DNA from: Achatina immaculata
Lineage: Eukaryota > Mollusca > Gastropoda > Stylommatophora > Achatinidae
NCBI GenBank assembly: GCA_009760885.1
Contig: CM019697.1
Location: 30,682,710 to 30,746,709, forward strand
DNA: 64,000 bases
Reading direction: 5' to 3'
Positions 23,738-36,600 of the stretch are shown one piece after another; within the stretch, counting starts at the first letter, position 1, and each line of letters starts with the position of its first letter. Below the pieces are notes generated by a model. The model worked only from the letters and a program-made list of their open reading frames with translations, searched no databases and was not told the DNA's origin. Made by a program: the position numbers and the translations under genes.

Positions 23738-24030
23738 GTGGTCTGGTTAGTTGAGTGGTTAGGTGCACAATTTACTTATCCGGTGGTACTGAGTTCAGTC
23801 CCACCAGTAGGATTTTTTTCTGGCAAACACTGAAAAAGGCCCCAGGTTTCACCCAGCCTCTAAAAATGAGTACCAGAGAAATCTGGGAAAGTAAAGTGGC
23901 CAGGCGTGATACTGACCACATCACACTTTCATGTGCCAGCCAATTTCCAGCTCATGGAAAATGCGAGCCTAACACCATATTCCCAAAAGGCCTTAATGGC
24001 ATGGAAACAGGAATTGTACCTTTTTACCCT
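23738..24030 (+). mobile_element. tRNA-derived SINE T, copy 1
   Basis: Head has box A-like TAGTTGAGTGG and box B-like GAGTTCAGTCC. The body shares GTGGCCAGGCGTGATACTGA with copies at 35545, 40200 and 47850. Confidence 0.75.
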
Positions 24031-24045
24031 CCTGAATTACCTCTT

Positions 24046-25020
24046 CTAAATTCTTGTTGATTTTATGTATTTATTTTTGTGTGCAGCAAATCCAAACCAT
24101 ATGGTTTCCTTCGTAACTTGAGTAAAATAAAAGCTTTTTGTTAGGAATTTTTCTAAACCTCCTTGCATGATAAGATATTGTGAGATCATGTTTGTTTTTT
24201 TTTTATTTTCACATTTGCAGTTTTTATTTTCTTTGTCTATCGTCATTGTGTCAGTAAACATGCTTCACAGCTATTCGTTATATGCAGTCTTTTGATATCT
24301 CTAATGAAATTTTGCTGCCTCTGTTTTCCTTAATCAACTTTATCAGCTGTTATACTCGTATTTTTCTCATCATGTTTTTTTTTTTTTTTTTGGTCTGAAT
24401 TTTTTTTCAAGGAATGTTAGCTTTTTTTTCAAAATCACTGTTGTCTCATGAGTTATTCAGAGGGTTATGATTGATTTTTTTTTTCCATTTAAAAAAATTT
24501 AACAGTTTAAAAATATTTGTAAAATTGCTGAACCTTTGAAATATCTGTGTTACATATGTTGTTTATCTGTGTATAGTTAACATTAAAGTGTTTTAAAGTC
24601 CTGACAGATAAAAGTACTTGGGGTTAATGATGGTGTCAAGAAAATGTAATAACACAGATGTCTTATTTGTGTAAGTGGTTGATACAAGTACAAATGCTAA
24701 TATCAGATGTAGATATGAAGAACAAAGTTGAAATTTCAGTACGAGTCAGACTTTAGCTGTAGAACTGAGAAGCAGTGCATTGTGCAAGGAAAAAAAACAT
24801 TTGTTAATATTGATTTACAGAATTTTTTTGTCTGTAACTGAAAATGGGCTGGTATATGGTTCTGTGTTTACAGGTCTTGTTTATATGCCAGTGTGAAAAT
24901 GAGGACAAAATGCTGTTTCATCCTGTAGTGTAAGACTCAAATAGAGATTTGTAGGTAACAGAGGAAGAGGCCACCCACGCAGGAGATGGGGAGAGGAAAT
25001 TACAGAAATATTAAATATCT
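24046..25020. other. no gene seen
   Basis: T-rich sequence with long homopolymer runs between a SINE and LINE B. Confidence 0.45.
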
Positions 25021-25708
25021 CATTCATTCATTCATTTGCGTGTCCCTTGTGGAACTTTGCGTCCCAAACAGCACTCTTGTAGGCCTATCGGTTGTGAGCA
25101 AGATAGCCTGCTGCTGATGCATCCATTTGCAGATTATCAACGATGTCCTGCAGCCATCTTCACCTTAGTCTTCCTCTCTTTCTTTTTTCCCATTATGTAT
25201 CCTTCCAATATGGTCTTCTCTAAATTATCATGATGTTTAATGTGTCCAAAATATTTCAGTTTTCTCTCTTTAATCTTCTTTACTAGCCAGCCTTCTTCAA
25301 TATTAAGCTCTTGTAGTATAGATATATTTGTTCTTTTTTGTGTCCACGATATTTGGATAACTCTTCTGTAGCATTTACATTCAAAGGCATTTATGTGTTT
25401 CTCAGCTGTTTTGTTAAGTGTCCAGGTCTCACAAGCATATGTTGCCGTGGGAAAGATGCATGCCCTTAAAAATCTTATTTTTGTGGTTTTGTCTGTTCCT
25501 CACCACAGATTTTTTAGTTATTTTACTTTCTGAAGAGCGATAAATGTCCTCCTTTTAACTTCCCTCATTGTATCTCCATTATTAGTTAGTAGTGATCCAA
25601 GATATTCAAAACTCTCTACTTCTTCCAATTTTTCCTCATTGATACATATATCAGCTGCCTTGTTTGTTTTGTCAGTTGTCATCAATTTAGTTTTCTTCAT
25701 ATTAAGAT

Positions 25709-26051
25709 GTTTATTAGAAGAATGTTGCGAATCCCCTGGACAGCAAAAATAACTAATGAAGAATGTATGAGAAGAGCTGGAGAGACAAAAAAACCTTGTC
25801 AAAAAGATAAGAGAGAGACAATGTACTTTCATAGGACATGCAATGAGAAGAGGGGGCATTGAAAATATTATAACAACAGTAAAAATAGAAGGAAGAAGAT
25901 CAAGAGGAAGACCAAGAGAAATGATACTGGACAGTCTGACGGGATGGTGTGAGAGGAGATCACCAACTGAACTGATGGCCTGCATGAAGGATCGGGTACT
26001 CTGGAGAAGCATAATGGCCAACGCCAGTCGGCATGGCACTGATGATGATGG
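25709..26051 (+). mobile_element. LINE family D 3' end nested in B
   Basis: Flanked by TCATATTAAGAT at 25697-25708 and 26052-26063. Codes AMRRGGIENIITTVKIEGRR and RSPTELMACMKDRVLW; ends in a (GAT)n tail. Confidence 0.85.
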
Positions 26052-26501
26052 TCATATTAAGATAGAGGTTTTGCTCTTCGCTGTTCTTACAGACTGACAT
26101 AATTAGTTTTTCCATTCCTTTTTGTGTTATATGTAACAGCATATCTAATCTCTGGTATTTCATAACCTCCAATTGTTATGGTATTGTAATATTCTTTGTC
26201 TACATCTTCTCTAACATTCGTCAATATATTTTCAGTATACAAGTTAAATAAGTAAGGCGACAATATGCACCCCTGACGGACCTTTGTTTTATGTCAAACC
26301 AAGTTATTGTTTCACCATTTATTCTTACTGCTGCTTGTTGGTATAGATACAGCAGTGATGTTAATTGTATCAAATGTGTTTGAAATCCCATTTTTTTCCA
26401 TTATTTCCCAAAGTTTCTAATGTTGTACACAATCAAATGCCTTTGAGTAGTCTATAAAAGATAAATATAGAGTCACATTAAACTCTCTGCATTTCTCTAT
26501 T

Positions 26502-27916
26502 CAGATCTTTACTCTCAGAATAATACTTGAAGAACATATTGAAAAGCAGAAACCATTAATACTGAACTTCATAGATTTTAAAAAGGCATTTGATAGCTTA
26601 CACAGAGATTCATTATGGAGAATTTTAAGTATGTATGGAATACCATTCTCTGAATGACTGACAACTCACTACCAAAAATAGCACTAAGTTGGACACCGCA
26701 GGGGAACAGAAGAAAGGGTAGACCAAAAGAGACATGGAGAAGAACAACAGAAAGGATGTTGAGCAATAGAGAGCTCACCTGGGCAAGAGCAGAAAAAAAG
26801 GCGAAGGACAGGCATTTGTGGAAAACCCTTGCGGAAGCCCCATGTGCCCTGGGCACTTAAGGCTCAGAGAGAGAGAGAAAGAGATGGAATACCATCTAAA
26901 ATTGTCAACATCATTAAGGACTTCTACAATGGATATGTTTGTGCAGTCAAGACAGAAGAAGGGATGAGTGAATGGATCCAGACTGAAACAGGCATGAAAC
27001 AAGGATGTATACTGTCTCCTTTACTTTTTGGGATTACAATAGACTTCATAATGAAAAAATGCTGCACAGGTAACACAGGTATTGACTGGGTACATGGGAC
27101 CCAACTAGAAGATCTTGATTTTGCTGATGACATAACTCTTATCAGTAATAATGTGAACTCCATGCAAGAAAAAACAGATAGCCTGTCTTCACTGGCTAGC
27201 AAAATAGGACTTGGAAATTAACAAGGACAAAACAAAAATAGTGAAAATTCCTCTCAATCAAAATGGAAAAATACACATAGAAGGGACAGATATTGAAGAA
27301 GTCAGTCAATTTGCATACCTTGGCAGCTACATAGACCAGGATAGTGACATTAGAAAGGAAGTTAGGATCAGAATTGCAAAAGCAGCATCAATCTTCAAGA
27401 ATCTTGAGAACATATGGAATTAAAAAGTTATAAGCACAAAAACCAAGTTAAGACTATTCAATTCAAATGTAATATCCACTCTTATTTATGCATGCGAAAG
27501 CTGGAAAACAATTAAAGAAATAGAAAAGAAATTAGACTCTTTTGAAAACAAATGCCTAAGGAAAATACTTGGCATCAAGTGGAACGAATTCAAGAACAAT
27601 GCAGAGATAAGACAGATGACTGAACAACAACCAGTCTCATGGGTGATCAGGAAAAGGATATGGACATATGTTGGTCACTTGATGAGAAGAAATGATCAGA
27701 GAATCCCAAAACAAGCTATCAAATGGAACACAACAGGCTGAAGAAAAAGAGGCAGACCGCGTGAAACTCTAAAGAGGACATTATTAAGAGAGGCCAAATT
27801 AACAGGCATAAAATCCTTTGATGAGGTTGCAAGACTCCCCGAAGACAGGAAAAATTGGCGAACTACTTTGCGAGCCCTATGTGACGTTTAACGGCACGGG
27901 AGGGATATAAGATAAG
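26502..27916 (+). mobile_element. LINE family A, 5'-truncated, nested in B
   Basis: Flanked by ATTTCTCTATT at 26491-26501 and 27917-27927. RT from ILEEHIEKQKP through [11 protein letters not shown] (26829-27221) and a second frame 27211-27423 ending NLENIWN-stop, then the C-terminus to 27890 and an (AGATA)-like tail. Interrupted by F at 26647-26883. Confidence 0.88.
26647..26883 (+). mobile_element. LINE family F 3' end nested in A
   Basis: Flanked by ATGGAATACCAT at 26635-26646 and 26884-26895. Codes [18 protein letters not shown] and [17 protein letters not shown]; ends in (GA)n. Confidence 0.87.
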
Positions 27917-28934
27917 ATTTCTCTATTATTAATCTTATATTGAATATATGATCTCTTGATCTTCTTCCTTGCCTGAAACCAGCTTGGGCCATATTGACTT
28001 CTTCTATTTTCTTACAAAGTCTACCCATTATGATTTTTAACAGAATTTTACTGGCATGACTAATCAGGACAACAGTTCTGTAGTTTGTGTATAATTTCAG
28101 GTTACCCTTTTTTGGCAGTGGTATGAATACAGTTCTTTTCCATTCTTTTGGCCAAATACCTGAATGCCACATCTTTTTACATAGTGCATGATAGATTGTT
28201 GCACATTCCTTTCCTCCTGCTTTAATAAGTTCAGCTGTTATTTCATCACGTCCTGGTGATTTACCATTTTTAAGATTCTTTATTGCCCATAAAACTTCTT
28301 CTATTGTCGGTTCAGGTTCTTTCTCCTCCAATAATAATTCACACTGTTGATTTCTGCTTTCACAGTCAGTTGTTTCATACATTCCTCTGCAATATTCCTT
28401 CCATCCTTCTAGAATTTCCTCTGTCTCTGTCAAGGTATTCCCCATCTCGTCACAAATTACATTTAGCTTAGACGTGACATTTCTCGTTAATGTCTTCATT
28501 TCTTTAAACATTTCACCATCTCTTCCACACTTCTGATGTCCTTCTATTCTTTCACAACGATCTTTTATGTATTGTTTTTTGTCATTTCTTATGTTTCTTT
28601 GTACTTCTTTTGTTAAAGATTTATATTCCTCTTTGTTGTTGTTTGTCACTTTCCATTGCGTCTTCATTTCTCTACGTTGTTTTATCAGTTCTAGTGTGCC
28701 TGCTGTAATCCATCCATTTTTTTGTGTTTTCTTTACTGGAACCATGTCTTTAGCTGTGGTTATTAAGATATCTCTGACTTGCATAGCCAATTCATCTGGT
28801 GTCATCTCCTCCTGTACAGCCATCAGGATTTCGAAACGGTTCTTTACTTCTATACCATATTGTTCTGGTATTTTTGTAAGATCAAAGTGGATTGGTCTTG
28901 ATCCCGTAACTGTCTTTTTTATCTTTATCTTCAT
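27888..28934 (-). pseudogene. family B RT N-terminal half, 348-codon frame
   Basis: Codes PDELAMQVRDILITTAKD, the GKSPGRDEITAELIKAG segment, FIPLPKKGNL and AQAGFRQGRRSRDHIFNIR. It breaks off where the nested A element begins. Confidence 0.8.
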
Positions 28935-30137
28935 GTCTGCTATTACTCATAATTCATGTCACAATCAGCACCTTGTAAAGTTTTTGCTGATGTTATACGT
29001 GATCTCCACCTTCTTTGCACTAAAATGTAATCTATTTTATTCTTGGTTTTCCCGTCAGGTGATGTCCATGTGTAGTCTTCTTGGATGTTGTTAAAAGAGT
29101 GTGTTAGCAATCATTAGCTCATTTTCCATGCAAAACACCAGTAGGTTGTAACCTGCCTCATTTCTGTATCCTATGCTAAATTTCCCCACAACATATCCTT
29201 TGTCTTCTGCTCTTTCTGTACCAATCTTTGCATTAAAATCCCCCATTATTAATACAATATCATTTTTCTGTACCTATTCTATCATCATTTGCAATGTGTT
29301 ATAAAAGTATTCTACTTCCTCTTCTTCTGCTGCTGATGTAGGTGCATATATCTGGATGTGATGTTACATTTCTAGGAGTGCCCATAAGTCTGATTATGAG
29401 GATTCTATTACTTACTGGATTGTAGCCTAGTAATGCTATTGATGTTGATTTGTCCAAGTAAAAGCCACTCCATTCTTTCCTCCTAATTCTCCACCAGAGC
29501 TCGCTCTTGAAGTGTCCTGATCCTTTCCATCGATGTTCACAGATTCCCAAAATGTGTATCCCCGTTCTTTTCATCTCGTCACTTATTATTTGATACTTTC
29601 CCTCATACATACTTCTCACATTCCATGTTCCTACTCTTATTTTCCTTTTTAGTTTAATGCAGGTGTTTTCCTTATTAACACTGTCAGGATTTTGTCTGTC
29701 ATCACAATTACTAGTACTGACTTCTGTGTCACACTCTTCCCCAGTGTTAAAATTAGATCTATCTGGCCTGGGGGCCTCACCACCAGATCTTTTTCCTATT
29801 TGACCTTCCATGATTGCTGTTTGGGTTTCTTGGTATATTTCCAGAAGGTAGTTTACCATTGCTTTCCTTCCGGGCAGTGACTGTACTAGTCAGTGATCGT
29901 AGCCATTGTCCCTACATTGAGATCATTTGCATATCATCATAGAATGGTGACCATAACCAACATCTGTCGGCAGCTCTCTCATTCCATCCACCACCTGCTC
30001 CCATGGCTTCACATCATCCTGATTGGGGGGGGCTATACGGGTACTCCACCTTGCCCAAGGGTGTCCCATAGACTGACAGAGGTAAGGAGGCATCTTACTT
30101 CTCCTTTGATAGGGGATACCCCTGCCCCGCTAACCTA

Positions 30138-30496
30138 ATATCTCATTATATGAAGCAAATAATCAGACACTAGCAAGACATCTCTTTGTCACCTCAACAC
30201 TGAAAGGTATATGAGGAAAGGGACAGGACAAGCTTTCTTAATCAGAAATGACAGCCTACCACCCTGAGGAAGCAGATTTATTATAATCAGACTGAGCCAA
30301 ACCTCAGATGGCTGACTCTGTTCATATTTAATTAAATTATTAGACTGCTTTAGCAGTTGTATATGCTTGTAGTTACAGTATGTGAATATTTGATTGGTCT
30401 AATGGTCTGCTTTATCAGTGGTATATGCTTAAAGAATTTGTTTTTTTCTGCTAATATAGAACTGTCTTTTTTTTTTTTTTTTTTTGCATTTAGCAG
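30138..30496. other. intron end before NF-kappaB exon 1
   Basis: AT-rich, ending with a T tract of about 20 and the acceptor TAGCAG. Confidence 0.6.
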
Positions 30497-30665
30497 GTGG
30501 CCATGAGCAATCTTGGAAACTCGGCCAACAGTTCAGAAATCTTTAATGAAAACAACTTGCCAGTAGAACTCCAAACACAGAATGTGGTAAATCCAGTTTA
30601 CACTATATCAACCATTCCTACAGGCAATGGTCCTGTGAAGGCCAACACAAATATTGGTTACAATG
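30497..30665 (+). CDS. NF-kappaB coding exon 1 (start ATG at 30503)
   Basis: Preceded by a long T tract and a tandem acceptor TAGCAG, so splicing may begin at 30494 or 30497. Codes residues 1-54 plus the first base of Gly55, the poorly conserved leader before the Rel domain. Ends at donor G|GTAAAT. The open frame continues past the donor to 30853, but that read-through is intron. Whether further coding sequence lies upstream cannot be excluded, but nothing Rel-like is visible there. Confidence 0.8.
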
Positions 30666-33600
30666 GTAAATGGATGCTCTTTCTTCATTTAATTTCTGAT
30701 ACACATTCTAATAACACTGATCTTGAAACCAGTAAGAGTCATTTATTTTGCAGGGAAATAAATAGCTTTGGTGTTCAAGACTTCCCAGACTTTTCAGTTA
30801 AGACAAAAATCTTTTGCAGAATAAAGAAGATATCTAGAACAGACTTGACCTGACATTAATTTTTTGGAGGTTTGTCATTATGTTTTTTTTTAACCTGAAG
30901 ATTAGTGTCTGTATCATCATTTGAACATTAAATGTTGACTGTGTATAGATTTCAATGCACCTCTTTCAGTTTTCAAAATTAATCCTGCCTTTACAACTTT
31001 TTTGTAGTAGAAGTATATGAAGATTTATCCGTTCTTATGGCCTGACATTCACAGAACAGTTTTAAAATGTCTCATTGTCCCAGTCTGGGATGCTGCATTA
31101 GTGAGTGTAGTGTTTAGAGTAAAAATGATTTCCTACACCCATTGTCCCCTTGTTCACCCAAGGGAAGATTACATGTTAGACCCTTTCAGTGATGCCATAT
31201 ATCACATAGGGCACACAGTGTGTCTCACCATGAGTCACCATTCGCAGTGAGCTTCTCAGTCTCATCAAGGAGTTTGATGCCAATCATTTTAGCCTCTCTT
31301 GTCAGTGTTTTCTTTAGGGTCCAACGAGATCAGCCTCTTGTTCTTTTTCTGGATGTTTCCCATTTGATGGCTTGCTTTGTGATTCTCAGAATGTTTCTTC
31401 TCATCATGTGCCTACATAAGCCCACCTTCTTTCTTTTCTTGATTACTTCTAAGACTGTCTGCTGCGTGCTCATTATGACAGATTAATTCAGGGCAAAAAG
31501 AAGATGTCCAGTTGATGTTCGTTCAGGTCTGTGATTATATCAAGAATCATGAACAACCATTGCTCACTTTTAATTTTTGCTTTTTATTTTTTCTTCATAA
31601 AAAAATGGAAAAGGTAATTTCAGTGCAAGGTTTATATTTTCTAGAAAGAGTGTCTGACTGTTTTACTGAAGAATAGAATGTGTTGATGGGATGCCATTGC
31701 TTAACTATCACAGGATGTCGTACAGGAGAACCATATGCTGAAATAGTAGAACAGCCCCAACAGCGAGGATTCCGGTTTCGTTATGAGTGTGAGGGACCCA
31801 GTCATGGAGGCTTACAGGGGACAAGGAGTGAGAGAAGTCGTAAATCGTACCCTGCAATCAAAGTGAGTGTGTTTAGTAATAATAATAATAATAAATTATG
31901 CTGTTGCTATTTTGCTATTATAATCTCACAAGGAAGGCAGTCTGTAAGTCTAATTGTGAAGTATGAAAAGTTGACCATAAAAAATAGGATGTGTCATAAA
32001 AATATACCTGGCACGTCATATTTGTGAAAACATATGCATCATCTGATGGCCAATTCTGCTAGTGAAATACATATACAGTAAGTGAACTCGAGCATATGTT
32101 CAGTAATGTCATGAAAACATTAACGCAAATAAGGTTAACAATTCTACAGAATTTCTAAAGGAGCCACACTAACAACACATTTGAGTATTACAGATAGTGA
32201 AAGAAAATCACAGCTAACAGAGTAATTTTGCTAAATCCATGTAATACCAAACTGTTAGTGCGTACATCTGTTGCATACAAAGCTACAAACTTTGTTTTAT
32301 TTCAGATATGGAACTATTCAGGTGCAGCGAGAGTGGTTGTGAGCTTGGTCACAGATGAAAAAAGTCCACGGTCACATGCCCACAAGCTCGTAGGCAACAA
32401 CTGTAAAAATGGACTTTGTACAGTTGAGATCAAGTCAAACACTGAACCTGTTAGGTAAAAAGCTCATCACTGAAACCAGGATACACACATGAAAAAAAAT
32501 GCATATCCAGCCATTCAGACGTAGTCTTGTAACATTTTTGGGTTGGAAAAAATAATTTTTATCTAGAAGTGAAAAATAACTGTTGACAATACCGCCTCAT
32601 TATGTCCAAACCAAGAGATATTGAATAGTGTTAAGTATCGGGACAATAAACAGCAGTTTTGAAGCAGACACTGCAGATAGCATATCTTCATTTACTGGCA
32701 TCCGTGAGTGGGAATCAGTCCAGCAATTCTTCATTTTACTAATATCCATGAGTGGGAATCAGTCCAGCATTTCTTCATTTTACTAATATCCATAAGTGGG
32801 AATCAATCCAGCATTTCTTCATTTTACTAATATCCATGAGTGGGAATCAATCCAGCATTTCTTCATTTTACTAATATCCATGAGTGGGAATCAGTCCAGC
32901 AATTCTTCATTTTACTAATATCCATGAGTGGGAATCAGTCCAGCAATTCTTCATTTTACTAATATCCATGAGTGGGAATCAGTCCAGCATTTCTTCATTT
33001 TACTAATATCCATGAGTGGGAATCAGTCCAGCATTTCTTCATTTTACTAATATCCATGAGTGGGAATCAATCCAGCATTTCTTCATTTTACTAATATCCA
33101 TGAGTGGGAATCAATCCAGCATTTCTTCATTTTACTAATATCCATGAGTGGGAATCAGTCCAGCATTTCTTCATTTTACTAATATCCATGAGTGGGAATC
33201 AATCCAGCATTTCTTCATTTTACTAATATCCATGAGTGGGAATTAATCCAGCATTTCTTCATTTTACTAAATCATGAGTGGAAATCAGTCCAGCATTTCT
33301 TCATTTTACTAAATCCATGAGTGGAAATCAATCCAGCATTTCTTCATTTTACTAAATCCATGAATGGAAATCAATCCAGCATTTCTTCATTTTACTAAAT
33401 CCATGAGTGGAAATCAATTTAGTATTTCTTCATTTTACTAAATCCATGAGTGTAAATCAATCCAGCATTTCTTCATTTTACTAAATCCATGAGTGAGAAT
33501 CAATCCAGCATTTCTTCATTTACTAATATGCATGAGTGAGAATCAGTCCAGTATTCCTTCATTCACATTCATACCTCTTTTATTTCATGATTTTACTGAG

Positions 33601-36600
33601 TTACACTTTTCAGAATAGGTCTTAGGCTAAAGAAATTTCTTTAATCCACAGCTTTGCAAACTTATCCATCCTGCATGTTACAAGGAAGAAACTGGTGGAT
33701 GTTCTAACAGAGCGAATTTTGGACTCCATCAAGCTTAACAAGAAACTGAAGGCAAACAACATGAACTTTGACCCCCCTCTTACAGGTAAGAGAGTGATGT
33801 ATCTGTGTCAAATAATGTCACATTTTTAAAAATGGACATGCTGCCATGTAGTTGTGACATATTTCTTATGAAAATGTCTTACTGCTGTGGTGCAGCCACT
33901 TTTTTTCAGTATTGAAGTTGATATTGTCTTTAGCAGAAAACATCCCTGGTTACTAATTTACTTAGTGCTCATTATCCTTTGTGTACAAACAGCAAGTAAC
34001 ATATTTGTCAGATGTTTTGACTGGAGTATATTTACAGAATATTACTAAATATCCTGTTGTCCTAAACTCAGAAGTCTTGTTACAAATTGATGCACCAGGA
34101 ATGTACAATCTCATTGAGGTGGTTTAGGTTCAGGTCTGCGGACGTACGGGCAACACACAGTCAACACAACATTGGACTCATCTGCCTAAACACGCCAAAG
34201 GAAGTCCTGATGTCAAAGCCTGAGCATGCCCTGAGTGTAAAGACACTGCTCCCCAGGACCAGCATCAGAGCTAGGCCCCTTTTTTTACAGTTACATTTAC
34301 CATGGACATACGTGTCATATAGAGGATAGATTGCCGGTTGTTCATGGTTATAGGAAGAGCTTACCCTGGTCAAAATTTTGGCTCAAAAGTGGGTGTAAAA
34401 ATGAACCTAGGAGCTACTGGTTTTGATGTCACATGTTAGGAGCAGCTTGATGATGATCTGGGTGGAGACTAACAAATAAAGCAATCTAAAGATAGTGAGA
34501 GACTCATGCTTCTCATCCAAAAAAAAAAATGCTAAAAGATCCAGTGTGAAAAAAACGACTAGTCAGATTCTCACATTTGAACATCTGAGAATTTGACCTG
34601 TCATTTCTTCACAACCGTTCCTGGTCCCCAGATCCTTGTGTAAGATAAGCCAGAGCCCCCCCAGATCTTTGTGTAAGATAAGCCAGAGCCTCCCAGATCC
34701 TTGTGTAAAATAAGCCAGAGCCCCCCAGATCCTTGTGTAAAATAAGCCAAAGCCTCCCAGATCCTTGTGTAAGATAAGCCAGAGCCTCCCAGATCCTTGT
34801 GTAAGATAAGCCGGAGCCTGCAAGTTGAGATTAGACCTGTTTGACACTTTAGTTACAGTTGTCAAAAAGGGTAGCCTCTCATCATCAGCAGTAATTGACA
34901 GATGAGTGCGTGTAGTCTTGTATATCTACTTTTGACTTTCATTAGTGAAAAATTTCGGTTTTGATTCCACGCCTAACCTTCTGTGGTGAGAGAATGTGAC
35001 AAGCTGAGTTTGATAAAAGATGTGTTTTCTTAATCTTGTAATTGCGTTAATCTTGTAAGTACAGTAACACAACAAATGAAGCGTTTTCTTAATCTTGTAA
35101 GTACAGTAACACAATGAATAAAGTGAGTTTTATTAATCTTGTAAATGCACTAACACAATGAATAAAGTGAGTTTTCTTAATCTTGTAAATGCACTAACAC
35201 AATGAATAAAGTGAGTTTTATTAATCTTGTAAATGCACTAACACAATGAATAAAGTGAGTTTTATTAATCTTGTAAATGCACTAACACAATGAATAAAGT
35301 GAGTTTTATTAATCTTGTAAATGCACTAACACAATGAATAAAGTGAGTTTTATTAATCTTGTAAATGCACTAACACAATGAATAAAGTGAGTTTTCTTAA
35401 TCTTTTAAGCACACTAACACAACAAATAAAAAATATTTTCTTAAACTTATTAGTACAATAACACAACAAATAAAATATGCCTTCTTAATCTTTTAAGTAT
35501 AAATAAAGTGAGTTTTCTTAATATTCTAAGTACACTAACACAGGGTATTTGAGTGGTGAAGTGGTTAGTGCACTAGTCTTTCATGGCGAAGATCAGGGGT
35601 TTGAATCTGGCCGGAGACACCCCAGTTACCCAACTGTAGAAATGAGTACCCGACTTCTTCTGGAAATGGGGAAGGAAAGGTGGCCAGGCATGATGCTGAC
35701 CACATCACTCTCTATTGTGCTGACAGGTCAAGGGCACTAACACCATATCCCTGTGTGTCTCTAAGGCATGAACAGGGTTACCTTTACCTTTACAGTAATA
35801 CAACAAATAAAGTGAGTTTTCTTAATCTTGTAAGTACAGTAACACAGCAGATAAACTGACCTGTTATAATACTGGGCATCAGTGAAATGTGATGGCCAAG
35901 AAGCAGGGAAAAGAATGACGGAAAACTGTAAGTTAATAAGACATTCAAGCAGAGATGATGGGAAATATCAAGGAGAGGGTATAATTATGTCAAATGTGGC
36001 AGCAAAGAGCCATGTAGAATGGGAACCAGTGAACAGTCATATAATAAGAGCATGATACAAAAGAATGACAGTCATACAATGCTATGCACCCATGAATGAT
36101 GCAGATGGTGAAATAAAAGATTTCTATCACCAACTACAACACATGAACAGAGTCCCTAAACACGACATCCTAATTGTAATGGAAGACTTCAACATCAAGG
36201 CAGGAAAAATTAACACTGATGTCAGAAAAGTAATGGGGAAAGAAGGAATTGATATGGTAAATCAGAATGGAGAAAGATTACTTGAACTATGTCTAACAGA
36301 GGGCATGGTCGTAGGAGGAACAATATTTCCACACAAAGAGATACATAAAACAACATGGATATCCCAAGATGATAGAACTAGAAACCAGATAGACCATTTT
36401 TGTATTAGAAAGCAATTCAGAATATCTCTGATAGAAATACGAGCATATAGAGGTGCAGATGTTAATAGTAACCACAACCTGTGTATAGGGAAAAGCGAAC
36501 ACAAGAAATCAATACTCAGAAAGATAAATAGCCACAGCCTACAAGAAGAAAATACTAACAGTAATTTCAGTCTGAAACTTACCAATCATTTCACAGCACT

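Larger units (their letters stand above)
25021..30137 (-). mobile_element. full-length LINE family B, minus strand, with nested D and A
   Basis: 3' end starts with (ATTC)n at 25021. Own sequence 25021-25708, 26052-26501 and 27917-30137, about 3.4 kb. RT N-terminal half is one frame of 348 codons (28934-27888). The 186-codon frame 29859-29299 holds the start and EN N-terminus (VGTWNVRSMYEG, ILGICEHRWKG). 5' UTR to about 30137 with a C/G-rich start. Not intact. Confidence 0.87.

Noticed and set aside
30666..30853. Coding continuation after exon 1
   Set aside because: Loses Rel-family similarity at the GTAAAT donor, and the Gly codon is completed exactly by exon 2 at 31714.
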